Assembly: GCA_020465985.1 (NCBI GenBank)
Contig: JAANYP010005935.1
Location: 85,166-149,165, forward strand
Length of the DNA stretch: 64,000 nucleotides
Direction: 5' to 3'
Source: Centrapalus pauciflorus
Lineage: Eukaryota > Streptophyta > Magnoliopsida > Asterales > Asteraceae
This document shows positions 10,806 through 22,775 of this stretch, in pieces (within the stretch, counting starts at the first letter, position 1; each line of letters opens with the position of its first letter). The position numbers and the translations under genes are program-made. The notes under the pieces were generated by a model, which saw only the letters and a list, made by a program, of their open reading frames with translations, had not been told where the DNA came from and did no database searches.

Positions 10806-11967
10806 TGACGGGTTGTCGTTGTGACCTGCATAAATAATCCTTATATATACTATTTAGCTCAGAGAAGTAAGGGTCGAATCCACAGGGAGTGCGTATGTAA
10901 TTAGGGTTAATCGGCTAGCTTTTTAAGTTTATTGAAAGCATTTAAAATGTGAATCGAGTGAATTGGATGATTTGTGGATTAATGACTTACGACTAATTTG
11001 TGACTAAAATTAACGGCAAATAACTAATGAAGTAAATTAACAATCAAATTTAAGATAACCATTCACAGAATCACTACGGCATAAGTATTACCCACTTGAA
11101 TTTTGTGCAACAATCACATAGATATAATTAATGTGCGGTTAAAATTAATCATACACGTTTTAGCCAATAACTCTCGGCATAGCGCATGCAATATACATTA
11201 CTTGTCTTAATCCCGAAGCTAATGGACTCGGCAAAAATAATAATACAACTACGAACTATCTTGCTTTTACTAATTAAAATGTACAATCATAATCATAACT
11301 GAATGTTCATCATTTGAATACACATAGAGTGTTTCAATCAACGCAGATACATCAAAATATATGGAAATTCAAGTAAAGTAAAACATAGACGTAGATCCTC
11401 CGCAAACGGCTATGGTGTTTAGCCACTCATCCTATGCTCTTCAATGGTGTTGATTGTACACATGTTGTAAGCTTGCGAATCACCATCTTCCTACTTGTAT
11501 TGTGAATCCATTCCGGCAAGGCTTTGCCACTTCTTTTCACACTTTCGGGACCTCTTCAAATGGCTGCCATCGAACTCTATTTATAGAGGAGGTAGATTTA
11601 GGGTTTCCAGGGATGAAAATGCGTTTTTGCGCCGTCCCAGCGTAGGGTAGGCATAGGCCTGCGCTCCAACAATTACCAAACTAATAACTATTCCGTTTAG
11701 TATCCCCTGCGGCTGGGGTATGGCCAGGGCTACTCTGGGCTGCCCTGGAAGTGCTCTAGATCTCTCTATTCTTCTATTTTGCAGCGTAGGGTGGCGCAGG
11801 CCTGCGCCCCCTTCGGCTCGGTTCACTCTGAATTTTCTCGAGCTGCTTCTAATTGACCTCTTGACCCTAAATCATAAACTTGGAGTAATAATATGGAAGT
11901 TTCGAAGTATCGGTGCTTAAAATGAACATAAAATGACTCCGAAACACATAAAGTTATAGCCTTATCA
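10806..11967 (-). repeat. 3' LTR of the Athila-like element
   Basis: This matches the right LTR (32879-33920) over its length, for example the shared run beginning TTATTTAGCTCAGAGAAG-like sequence near 10850 and 32930. It is about 120 bases longer, largely because the right copy lacks about 95 bases found here at 11252-11345. It contains GC-rich words (AGCGTAGGG, CAGGCCTGCGCCCCC) at about 11630-11660 and 11780-11812. Open frames here at 11454-11920 are incidental. Confidence 0.9.
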
Positions 11968-12849
11968 AACCTCACCTACATAACTCTTGGTCATCCACGA
12001 ACAAGCTTTTGGAATCAGAACTAACTATGTATCGGGCATGTATTAGCAGCGACTCTAGGAATTCTATGTTAAGCTAGCCTTCGCACTAATGCATTAAAAG
12101 ATTAACATGTAAATCGAAGACGTTTTCAGTTAAAATATATTTCCCTTAGAATTTATATAATGTATCTCACTCTTGGAATTACCCTTTTAGCTAAAGGTTA
12201 CAAAACTTAACACACGTGGGTCTTTTGTCAATCTTTTCCCACTATGCATGTTTACAACAACTTTTTCTTTTTAATACCATGCTTCTATCTGTATTCTTTC
12301 GAACTCAAATTATCTAGATGGTCCATGTAGCGAGATTTCGGTCAATCACTCCCAAACCAGATGGTTTTAGGGGATTAGGCATGAATGGTACCCCTACGGA
12401 CCTAGTTTCCCGAACCATCTAGACTACAATTAACTTATTATTTAGGCTAAAGCGTGATTAAGTTCTCCCCCTTATTGCATGTGTTTCCAAAATCTTTTGA
12501 CACATTACTTATATTTAAGCCCAAATAAATTTCAACATACTTGAATTCATTTTACATAGCAAAAAATTTTAATTATTATTACGACTCTTTTCTTAATTAT
12601 AGAATATCCTCTCAACACTAGCCAATTCCCTCGTACAAATTTTCTAATTATCATCGTGTTCCACAGCCTGATCGGCAAACAAGACTCAATTAGGGAAGAT
12701 AAGACAGACTACATAAACATTAAAACTCTAAATAGGACTCGGCTAAAAACTAAAAATAAACAAAACTAAGGATAAAGAAATAAAATGCATTACAGAAATA
12801 AAATAAATGAAAAGACAGAAAAATAAAGAAAGGGGAACAAGGAAAAATA
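11968..12849 (-). other. Spacer between post-pol ORFs and 3' LTR of the Athila-like element
   Basis: No gene is recognisable. On the minus strand the tract ATAAGGGGGAGAAC (about 12463-12476) resembles a polypurine tract, but it lies about 500 bases before the LTR. Next to the LTR only a weak purine run (GTAGGTGAGGTT) is present. Confidence 0.5.
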
Positions 12850-14330
12850 GTACCCGGTCATTTGAAGGGAGGAGAGGGAGGAGGACCAAAGACGCCGTTG
12901 AAGAATTCGCTATACGGGTTTTGGCCTGTGGGGTATTGTGCTGTAGGTGGAACCAAGTGAGTAAGGATCTGGTCTGGGAGATCCTGCCTGCCATGCGCCG
13001 GATAGCGCTTGATAAGTGTCTACGATAGGGTCGTAGGACTGATAGTTGGGCATCGTGTAATCATTATATGACTGATATGGCATACCGGCCACGGAGTCCT
13101 CGTGATGTCGAACTCCCTCCCATTATACCCAGTTTTGGTGCTGGTAATAGGCATTTCGATATGACAATGCTCTATGCCCGTCCTGAAGCTGATCTACCCG
13201 ACCCGACAAGTGATCAACAATATCATAAATATGGGTCATTCGCCCATTCATCTCGTCTAACCTTTGGGTCACGTCCTCCCGAAACTCACATTGACCCACT
13301 GCTAAGTCATCTAACCGCCTCATGATGCGGTCAAAATCAACACCGTCATTACCTCTACTGTGCGAGGTAGACGCCCCTCTTTTCGGCTCTTCGCGCCAAA
13401 CTGCCACTTCATTAGCGGCCTTCTCCTCTCTCTCTCTCTCTCTATCCTTTCATACTCAGTATAGTCCTTGATATACGACTGGTTTGTCTCTTTGTCGAAT
13501 ATCTCGAACCCTTCATCAACTTCCCTAAAAATCAAGGTAGGGAACATGGTGGCCCTAATATACGTCACCGAAACAGGGGAAACCAGAGAATCGGGTGAAA
13601 GTGAACCCGTCCCCTCGGGGGATATAGAGATCAACCAAGCATGGGGGATGATCATCCTCTTTCGGGTATCATACATAGCCCATATATCATTCATGACTAT
13701 CCATGCGAAAGACAGTCTGGGCTTACGCTTAAGAAGGGCATGCAGAACCGTGATATCTCTATGTCTGACCATAGACACGTCACTATCACGAGGCAAGATG
13801 TTATTCATAATGATCTTGTGAAGCACCTTACACCTCGGGGTCAATGTGCTGCGGCTATAGGAGGAGGAGGACTCAGATTCCAAAAAGGATGGAATAAACA
13901 CTTTTCTTACTTGCTCCATCCACTCTCCTGACCAAGTCATGTCAGTAAATGACAACTGGGCCTCGGATCTCTACTCATACCCCCGCTGGTTAGACCCTTC
14001 ATTGCCTACCCCCGTATCTACATTAAATAATTGGCGAAGGATTTGTGCATCCATCGCCACGTCCCTACCGTGGAAGTTTCCTATAAGTCTAAAGTCGTTA
14101 TGTGAACGACCCGTCTCCCTTCGTAGGGTAGACATCCACTCTACAACATCGGCCTGATGAATCTTGAGGCCGCCAAAATCAAGCACACTCTCCCAACCCA
14201 AAAAGTCAAAGAGGTATGGAATCCCATAATCCTCAAAGTCATCTCTCCTAAACGTCTTCTCGACTAACACCTTATTCGAGTATTTCTTATATAAAAACAA
14301 ATGTGTTCAAACATTTTCGGGGTGTTGTGA
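12850..14330 (-). pseudogene. Second post-pol ORF (copy b) of the Athila-like element
   Basis: The frames at 14300-13971, 13955-13320 and 13407-12910 are consecutive parts of one protein, broken near 13960 and at a CT dinucleotide run (13427-13446) where slippage would shift the frame. The N-terminal half (reads VEWMSTLRRETGRSHNDFRLIG) and middle (LHKIIMNNILPRDSDVSMVRH) match copy a at 15545-16730 in order and spacing. This is the family often annotated in plants as 'putative plant transposon protein'. The C-terminal part is polar with a likely coiled coil (about 13330-13200) and a Tyr/Pro/Ser-rich tail. The start is unclear and the role unknown. Confidence 0.7.
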
Positions 14331-14488
14331 TGGTAAAAGGTTAGGAGACCAATCTATAGGCACATTGACATTTTGGGTTCTTTGTTATGTTCTCCTCGAC
14401 ATCTACAAATTTCCCAACCAACCACAATATGTATGAAAAAAGTAAAACTATGCAATTTAAATTTTCACAATTAGACTCAATTTAGATG

Positions 14489-14531
<43 letters not shown>

Positions 14532-15544
14532 TTTACGCTCTAATTCTGCATCACTCTATATATAGTCTATAATTTGCCACAATTTAAATGCCAAGCACAT
14601 ACTTAATTTATCCATACAATTCCAATTAGCACATAAACTCTTTTTCTAGCTAATCACCTAAATTTAATAATTCATACATTATATGCACATTTAGGTAACC
14701 AACTTTATAAATGCAAATTAATTTCTAAAACTTAACCACGACAAATTAACTAAAATATCAAGTAAATACATATAGCATCAAACATACATCAAGTTTATCA
14801 TCAAATTCATGCAATTTCACATACTTTGACTCTAAAAAGTCAAAATCAACATGAAAACTCCATGGATGACCATGAAGCTCAAGTTTTTATTTTTGCTCTA
14901 AATGTATAAAATAAGTTGAATTTACTCAATAAAAACACTAATCTTAGTGATTGGAAGGTTGAAGATGACAAAGATCTAGCTTTTTCTTTAACCCCTTCTA
15001 CACCCAAAAATCCTTCAAGATGAGTGTAAATACTCACAACGAAGATGTTTCTAGCCTAAATCCTTGTTGTATATGATAATGCGGTTGTTTTTAGGCTTAG
15101 ATTTGCAAATTTTTAGCACAAAATGGGGTTTTGGAAGTTTAGCCACACATCAAGCGTAGGCTGAGGGTTCTAGGGTTTGTGAAAATGAAGAATGAGGTTT
15201 AACTTTTGGTTTTATCTCGATGGGGCGTAGGGCCAGCGTAGGGCTGCGCCCCCTGCGACCAACTTTGTTTATTTTTCAAATTTTTACTGTTTTGGTACGC
15301 GGGGCTGTATATCTCTCTATTTTTTGTTATAAAATGTGGTCTAAAAATTTTGTGGGGGCTAAATTAATTAATTAGCTTATCGTTAGAACCTACCGTTCCA
15401 AACTTAGACGTTTGTGACGTCCTCGTCACATTAAATATAGTTAATAACTTTGAGAGATCGATCGGAGGAGCGACGACTTCTTCTAATTCTCCAACTGTCA
15501 TTTGGATATTGGTGAACCAATCGGAATGCACTTGAAGCAACTGA
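14331..15544 (-). other. Spacer between the two post-pol ORFs, with a GC-rich LTR-like motif
   Basis: AT-rich non-coding sequence, apart from a (AC)n run and a GC-rich block at 15222-15258 (GGGGCGTAGGGCCAGCG, then GGGCTGCGCCCCCTGCG). Almost the same block lies at 17313-17353 upstream of copy a, and shorter forms lie in both LTRs. The surrounding order (a TTTTAGGCTTAGA word, then an AGGGTTT word, then the block) is also shared with the 17190-17353 spacer, so spacer and ORF look duplicated together. Confidence 0.55.
14492..14529. repeat. (AC)n microsatellite
   Basis: An uninterrupted run of 19 AC dinucleotides lies in the spacer between the two post-pol ORFs of the Athila-like element. Confidence 0.97.
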
Positions 15545-16730
15545 TCATTTTACTTTTGGCCTCCTCGAAGGGTCTCGATTTCATTAAGCAACATGTTATT
15601 TGTGTTCACCAAATCTCCAACTATTCCCTTCAGTTTATTAACTTGATCCCATAAGATATCGACAGTCTCGTTCCTTTTCCATGGTCTCTGGTCTTCCTCG
15701 TCGACTTCCATCATGGCTTTTCCTTTGCTGGATTGTCTTTCAGTCGGGCATTCAGGGGCACTAAATGGGACTTTGGTCACTTTGGCGATTTTAGGTTAAC
15801 GGATTTGGAATCCTACTTCGGTGCGCTCAAACACTAACCCTATCATAGTAATCCTCGTAAACCACATGATATTCGGGTTAATGAACTTTATGGGTAATTC
15901 TTCCGACACAGCTTTTTCTATAACAAATAACTCAGTAAGCATCCTACAGTGAGGGTAGTTCACTCCCTGACCCGTTACATGACACTCCCATAGATTTTGC
16001 ATAATAACATACCCCAAAGACACAGCCGGGTATCTGGTCATGAGTGCGTGTACTAGAAGGATCTCCTGAGGTCTCACATAAATAGTGTCTTGGTAACGTG
16101 GAAGCACGTTAAAAAAAACTAACTTCCACATAACCTTAGCCAAAGGGCATAAGTCTCCTCTATTAAAAGCAGTGTGTATGTCCATGCATCTTTAACATGG
16201 ATTCCAAAAACTGTAGCTATCATTTTGTCCCACTGATTAGTCCACTTATTGATTATACGCATCCTACTCCCCTGGGTATTAGTCAGTGTCCAGATTTCCA
16301 TAGGCCGCGGTGTCTCAGTGTGGATAAGAAACTCATCATACAACTTTTTCCTAGAAATTGACACTTTCTTATTTCCCACCATCCCCACTAGCTCAAAGTC
16401 ATGATCCTCGACTTTCTCTATTCTACGTATAGTGGCGAACCACTGTTGGATCAAACTAGTGTGAATATATGATAGCTCCCACAAAACAGCTCTAGCTCAC
16501 CCCAAATGCTCAAACGACTCTATAATGTAAAAATCCTCAAAGTCGACCTCTTTTAAAGTATGCTCAATAAGGAACCTAGGTGGTTTGCCATTATTAGTGT
16601 TTGGGGGTATTTAAGGAAATTCCGCATTGATAGGTTTCTCAAAGCGAACGTTTTCAGGGTTGTGGGTTCTCATCCTAGGGGTTTGGGTGTTTGCTGAACT
16701 GTTATCGTTGGCGTCAAATTGGGTTGACAT
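15545..16730 (-). pseudogene. First post-pol ORF (copy a) of the Athila-like element
   Basis: The start is the ATG at 16730 (reads MSTQFDANDN), which abuts TTTTTAATTATAG, a convincing 3' splice site, so expression from a spliced RNA is likely. A stop after about 35 codons and frameshifts near 16610, 16490 and 16180 break the frame. Recognisable parts are WELSYIHTSLIQQWF, then LVFFNVLPRYQDTIYVRP, then a Glu/Lys-rich coiled-coil-like tail at 15780-15550 (DQVNKLKGIVGDLVNTNN). It matches copy b (12850-14330). In Athila elements this position holds an env-like gene; I see no signal peptide or membrane helix, so envelope function is not supported. Confidence 0.7.
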
Positions 16731-16731
16731 C

Positions 16732-17692
16732 TATAATTAAAAAGACAAAGGATTATTAAAAAAGGGTTTTCTACATGAATGATGCATGATAATTAAATAC
16801 CCTTTTTCGTGTTAAATAATCTAATCCTAAGTCTCACCAACAATGTGAGCCCAAACTAATCCTATCAAATGCATGAACTTCAATAAATGAATATTTTAAC
16901 AATTTAAGAATAACCCTTTAGAAAATTTTTTTCAAAATATAGCATATATGGAAAAAGCCACAATTTTTACAAAAAGTTTTGCTAAAATATATTTATATAA
17001 ATTAATGAGTATATATAAAATTATTTTTACCACTTTTTCAATAAAGATAATGTAACCCCCAACAATTCCATCCCATGCATGCATGATATAACTTTAACAA
17101 ACTAATGTAGAATGAAGCTAGGGGCGTTAAAAAGAGTATACCTTGGTAATCCTTGACAATAACTAGCGTTGGATTGAAGAATTGACGTAGAAAAGGCGAT
17201 AATTTAGAGGTTTTAGGCTTAGAAATCGATAATCCGCCGTTTCTAGAACTGCAATTTAGGGTTTAAGACATTTTGGGCGTTCAGCTCTGTATGTATCAGT
17301 TTTTAACCGCGTTGGGGCGTAGGGCCAGCGCAGGGCCGCACCCCCCTGTGCGCGCACTTGTCTCTAAACCCATTTCTTCAATTTTTAAAATTCTTATGGG
17401 TACTCTCCCCAACTTACGCTCGTAATATCGGGTTAAAATAATTCGGTCTGCGTCCTTAAAATTCTAAATTCTGATGTGGAATCCTAATATTTAATTTAAA
17501 ACCTAAATTTTAATTGAAACCTAAACACAACTGAGTTCGGGAGGGAGAAGCCTTCCCAACTTAATTGGGCACACACAATTACACATAAACAAATAAACAA
17601 ATAAAGATTCAAAATACCGAAAATACTCTGGGTTCCCTCCCAGAAAGCGCTAAGTTTTACGTCTTCATCCAGAAGGACTGCTCCTAAACTAA
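16732..17692 (-). other. Spacer between integrase and post-pol ORF copy a
   Basis: Non-coding and AT-rich, with one GC-rich block at 17313-17353 (GGGGCGTAGGGCCAGCG and a CCCCCCTG run) shared with 15222-15258 and in part with the LTRs. The 16731 end is a 3' splice site. No TATA box stands out. Confidence 0.5.
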
Positions 17693-18780
17693 CTAATTAA
17701 CTTTTGGATCTTGTAGTCTGATTAATTCCGAAACTAACATATTATTGGTGGCCCACTGAACATATAGTTTAAGTCTATGCCATTTGACTTTAAATGGTTC
17801 ACCGCCTTCTGGGTCTTGGATTTCTACCGCACCATATGGGTACACATTAGTTACGACGTATGGATCTGTCCATTTACCTTTTGATTTACCAGGATATAGT
17901 CTAAGTCTTGCATTAAATAGCCAGACTTTATTTCCCTTAGTAAATATTTTAATTTTTAAGCATCCTATCGTGGAAAACTTTTGTTTTCTCTTTGTAAATT
18001 CTTGCACTTTCGTAGACTTCTCTACGAATTTCTTCTAGTTCATTTAATTGAAATTTCCTATCAACACCGGTATCATGTAAATTAAAATTAGTGTTTTTGA
18101 TTGCCCATAGAGCTCGGTGTTCTAGTTCTACTGGAAGATGACAAAGCTTACCATAAACAAGTCTATATGGGGACATACCGATTGCTGTTTTAAATGCGGT
18201 TCTGTATGCCCATAGAGCATCCTCTAATTTTAACGACCAATCCTTACGATCAGGTCTTACAGTTTTTTCAAGGATTCTCTTGATCTCTCTATTAGAAATC
18301 TCGACTTGTCCGCTAGTTCGTTTATCAAATTTACACATGACCCGGTTATCATTTATTCGTGTAGCTTCTGCTTCCACCCATTTGGAAACATAATCTACCG
18401 CAACTATGATGTATTCATATCCAAATGATTTAGGGAAGGGTCCCATAAAATCAATACCCCATACATCAAATATTTCAACAATTAATATCGGGGTCACGGG
18501 CATTTCATCCTTTTTTGCGATGCCGCTGGTTTGCTGGCATCTTGTGCATCCTTTAAGAAATTCATAGGCATCCTTAAATATCGTGGGCAAGAAAAACATA
18601 TACTGCAATATCCGGTGACCAGTTTTCTTTGCACTAAAATGTCCACCGCATGCATTTGCATGGCAGTGATTAAGAATATCCTCTTTTTCCGAATCAGGGA
18701 CACAACATCTTATGATTTGATCTCCTCCTATTTTAAATAGATAAGGCTCAACCCAAATATATTGCCTTGCTTGAGCATAG
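17693..18780 (-). pseudogene. Integrase of the Athila-like element (degenerate)
   Basis: The zinc-binding HHCC region is at about 18680-18530 (HANACGGHFSAKKTGHR across a frame change, and CTRCQ). The core follows with WGIDFMGPFPKS (first catalytic Asp, about 18450) and a serine/valine-rich DYVSKWVEA stretch. The sequence around the second Asp is damaged near 18340 and lacks the usual GTHF block. The third region (REIKRILEKTVRPDRKDWS) is kept, then the C-terminal domain at 18007-17693 in another frame (WLFNARLRLYPGKSKGKW). It is continuous in order with the RNase H at 18781-19446. Confidence 0.8.
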
Positions 18781-19446
18781 AATTATTTTCTCTGTTGTGA
18801 GTTCCAGTGCTCTAGCAATCTTCCTGATACGAAATAATTAACTAAATTCGCAAACCAGGGAATTTTAGATATGGATAATAGTCGTTCATCAGGGAAGGAG
18901 TCCCTGATTTGTTCAGTTTAGTTTGTTGGGATTAAATGAAGCCTTGATAAATGATCGGTAACGACGTTTTCCCAATGCCTTTCTTATCCGTAATATCTAA
19001 GTCAAATTCTTGCAACAGAAGGATCCACCGAATCAATCAAGGCTTGACATCATTCTTTGCCAATAAATGTCTTAAAGCACTGTGGTCTGAGTACACAATT
19101 ACTTTTGCCCCCCAAATATAATATCTGAATTTATCTAGGGCATATACCACGACTAATAATTCCTTTTCCGTAGTGGTGTAATTTATTTGTGCCTCATTAA
19201 AGGTGTTACTTGCGTAGTAAATGACCACTGGCTTTTTCTCAAATCTCTGTCTTAGTACAGCACCAACTGCGTAATCACTAGCATCACACATGATCTCAAA
19301 AGGTTGAGACCAATCTGGAGATTGCAAAATTGGTGCTTCCATTAATTTTGATTTAAGCTTCTCAAATGCTTTCATACATGACTCATCTCGACATCTTTTG
19401 ATAGAAGATTGCATAACGGCCTTGAGATTTCACTGAAGTCTGTAAT
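18781..19446 (-). pseudogene. RNase H of the Athila-like element, 3' part of RT/RNase H
   Basis: The frame at 19414-19037 reads FEIMCDASDYAVGAVLRQR, KPVVIYYASNTFNEAQINYT and TTEKELLVVVYALDKFRYYI, the standard gypsy RNase H blocks with the catalytic Asp and Glu present. After 19037 stops appear and the tether to integrase is degenerate. The 5' side is cut at 19447 by Tekay-1; the frame resumes on the far side at 27577, where the GHA.FYRRF tether block of RT is found. Confidence 0.85.
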
Positions 19447-19451
19447 GAATC

Positions 19452-21238
19452 TATAACACCTTGCTTTTTATTTTAAGTATTTTCAGCAATTTGCGTTAAA
19501 TGATGTAATTTTGAATTTAAGTATACATAGGAGCCGAAAGTCTTATTCCTCATTTCTTCCAAATCCAATTATCATTTGAGAGCCTCTCTCTCTAAAACCG
19601 AACCTTCTCTCAAGCTTTTCTCCCAAACCGACCGGCCAAATCTCGAGTTCTATACGTCATCGGAAAGATCTCGAAGAGTACTACATGGATCTGCTATTGC
19701 ATGCGCGATTTAAGATGAATTTGAGGTAAGAATCGACATTTTATGCTTCCTTACTTTCGGTTTTGAAGAAAAGTTCAAATTCCCCATCTTTAAATCGTTT
19801 AAAGCTATTTTTGCTCGAGTTATAACTTGATTCTGCTAGAATAAATGAAACAGAATCGAGCCTAGACTTGTTTCCTATTATATTTATGAATTTTGCTTGG
19901 AAATGCATGTTTGAAAGCTGCAAAACACGAACAAATTCGAGATGCCAAGAACAAACTCGAATATAGCTATATTCGAAACCGTAGGTTCGAATTTACACTA
20001 TGTTCGAGATTATTTATTCGAATTTAGCTCCATGTTCAAATTTAATGCATAAATTCGAACCCTCCTCCCTAAATTCGAATTTAATTGATTAAATTCATGG
20101 GCAACGCATAAATTAACAAAATTATTAGCAAGATATTTAGCTAAAAAAATTATGGTTTTTAGATGTTGGAATTTTAAGCTAGCATTATTAATTTAGTGTA
20201 TCTTCTGTAATGTTAAATTACAGATATTTCATAGCACCACAGATATTAATTTAAACAGTTTAGCTCGGTTACGAATCAAAGCCAGTGTAAAAATATATTA
20301 AAGCCTAGATAAGCAAGTGCAAGCGTTTCAAAGCAATATAAAGCATAGATAAGCCCGAGCAAGCATCTCAGAATATTCCAAAGCATAAGACAGTATTGTG
20401 AGTAACAGTTATTCTTGTTTCATGTATTTTTTGTAATTGAGACATAATTTGCTTCTATATGCTTTCTTTGGACTTCAATAGACTTTTGTGAGTGAAGGCG
20501 AACACTGTGGTACAGGCGGTGCCCAGCTTAGCCGGATCTTACATTTGATCTATTAATGTGCATAATTTATTGTTATCTGTTTATTATTCAGCATATTATA
20601 TAGCAAGCTTTGTTTGAGCGTTTCTTTGTGTATTTCATAAGCATTTTACTTTACAAGCAAGCAATTCCGATGCTCACCACTATCCCAAGCATTATGCGGG
20701 TAGCTAGCCCCGCATCACAGATTGATCATCTGTCAGCGGTAACCCATAGTGGTGGCGTATCCTTTCAGCGTGAAATGTCTCAATTGTGCAAGCATTCATT
20801 CTGGGTATTAAGCAAGCAAGCAAGCAAGCATTATAGCCTTTATAGAAACTTTCGCCACATATCTTACATGCATCATGAATATCTGTTAACTCACTAAGCA
20901 ATTAGCTTACAGTTGCTACTCACAAATTTTTACAGGAAATGGTAAAGAGCAAGCTGGACCATCTGCTTAGGTCTATTTTCTGATCAACCTAGAGGACCTT
21001 AGCTCACTTTTCAGCTTGTGGTATTGTATTGAGCTGCCTTGGGATTTGGGTAGTTGCTTTATTTATATTGTGATGTTTTTAGCAACTTAGTACTGTAACC
21101 TTATAGCACATGTAGTGCATGACTGTATTGTAGTACTTTATTTAGCTCTTATGAAAGCTTTAGCCTTATTATTATGCTTATGACTGTTGTTATTTATTCC
21201 TGGGATAAGCAAGCGTGATTTAAAGAAAGGTTGTGACC
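19452..21238 (+). repeat. 5' LTR of Tekay-1
   Basis: The LTR begins TATAACACC (a decayed TGTAACACC) and ends GGTTGTGACC (GGTTGTGACA in the 3' copy). A TATA-type site lies at about 19520 (GTATACATAGG; intact as GTATAAATACG in the 3' LTR). It contains AAATTCGAA/TTCGAATTT words at 19930-20090. It is 294 bases longer than the 3' LTR because that copy lost about 320 bases (here about 20003-20323). Short open frames here (19741-19923, 20610-20897) recur in the other LTR and have no recognisable product. Confidence 0.93.
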
Positions 21239-21241
21239 GGA

Positions 21242-21253
21242 TGGTATCAGAGC
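21242..21253 (+). promoter_or_regulatory. Primer binding site, initiator tRNA-Met type
   Basis: TGGTATCAGAGC is the classic complement of the plant initiator-Met tRNA 3' end, located three bases after the 5' LTR end. Confidence 0.95.
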
Positions 21254-21446
21254 ATTTGTTTGAGGGATTCAAGTGTTAGCAATAACAGTTGGACTCAAAC
21301 TTTTAAGCAAAGATATTAGCTTCGAATATCTAGGCTTTAACTTGACCTGAGGTAGGCTTTGACTTTGCTTTAGGAATTTGGGCATTTGAGGTAGAATAGG
21401 AATTATACCTATTCTTATGCAAATACTATTTATATTATTTCAGAAC

Positions 21447-22775
21447 ATGTCTGGATCTGGTGAAGGAGCTGGAGGAGGACTCACTCCTGAACAGATCATG
21501 CAAATAGTGTAAACCATGCTTAATGAAAACAGTGAGCGACAGACTAAGTTTTTGAAAGATCAGTTTCGTGCTCGTGATGAAGCCGAAACTAGGCGTAGAG
21601 AAGAGCATAGGAAAAAGCAACATGAGGATGCCGGACATCAAAACGACGACACAGACGAGGAGGAAGCTCCTGTAGTCCCCCCTAAGGGCTGCAACTTCCG
21701 TTACTTCAAAGCTTGCGAAGCTCAACCCTTCAAAGGAGCAGCAAACTCTATTGAAGCGCTCGAGTGGATTACTGGCATCGAGCGCATATTTCTTATCAGC
21801 GACTGTTCAAAAGGATCAAAGGTCAGCTTTGCTACTACGCTGTTTGAGGGTGGCGCTGTTATGTGGTGGAGATCTCAGGAGAACATGCACGAAGTCAACT
21901 GGATTAAGTCCCTATCTTGGGATGATTTTAAAGTGATCTTCTTCCGACAGTACTGCTCGGCTGATGAAAAGAAACGTCTAGAAGAGAAGCTGATGTCTCT
22001 TACTCAGGGAACCAAATCGGTGACTAAGTATGAGATTGAATTTACCCGACTTAGCCTATTGTCTGACTATCAAGTTGCTACAGAGGAGCGAAAGATCGAC
22101 CGTTTTCTTATGGGTCTGCATCCCGAGTATCAGAAGTTCTTGAAGCATCAAAGGTACACCAACTATGCTGATTGTGTTGAAGCTGCTCGAATTCTCGAGC
22201 AGGACTTTGTTCGAGCTGGAGGAGTTCCTGCTTCATCTATCAACCCTACTTGTCCATCACCACCCAAGAAATCACGCACTGGCAGTTATACTGGATCCTC
22301 ATCCAGATATTCTCAACGACAGCAGTCTCAGTACCGACAGTTTAGCTCACCTCCAGCACAGCAATCTCGATCTTATGCAGTAGATTCTGAGCCGAGGCAG
22401 TGTCGCCGCTGCCATAAGTCACACATTGGGCGTTGTAACCCCAATGATGTGAGGTGCTACGTGTGCAATGACATAGGACATAGCAGTGAAGAATGTCCTA
22501 ACAAAGTTACAGTGTGCAACAACTGTTTACGCCTTGGACATAATGAGCGGGCAGGCACGCATCCGTTCAGTTTAGTTTATCCGAGTGCAGAGCATCATCC
22601 AAGACTGCAACAGCAACAACACTGACCTCAACAACATCAACAGCAGCAACAAATACAAAAGCAGTCGGCCCGACATAGCACATCACGTGGAGGTTCTAGC
22701 CTCCGTAACGAGCCAGCACGGAGTCAGAACCGCGCATTCCAAATAAGGGCCGAGCAAGCGAAGGAAATACCAGAT
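21447..22775 (+). pseudogene. gag: Tekay-1 gag (nearly intact, two stops)
   Basis: The start ATG at 21447 gives MSGSGEGAGG, matching the MSGSG start of Tekay-3. TAA at 21510-21512 interrupts codon 22 where Gln is expected (C to T). The frame then runs openly with the capsid region (ALEWITGIERIF, MWWRSQ, LTQGTKSVTKYE) to a CCHC knuckle (CYVCNDIGHSSEEC, about 22450-22495) and a second, damaged one (CNNCLRLGHNE, lacking its last Cys). TGA at 22623-22625 precedes a Gln-rich stretch leading in frame to the protease. Gag and pol form one frame in this lineage. Confidence 0.92.

Noticed and set aside
15545..16730. True envelope gene in the Athila-like or copia elements
   Set aside because: No signal peptide, membrane helix or cleavage site is visible in any of the post-pol ORFs; only position is env-like.
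20610..20897. Small frame present in both Tekay-1 LTRs (also 27008-27235)
   Set aside because: Lies within the LTR and resembles no protein; conservation is due only to LTR identity.
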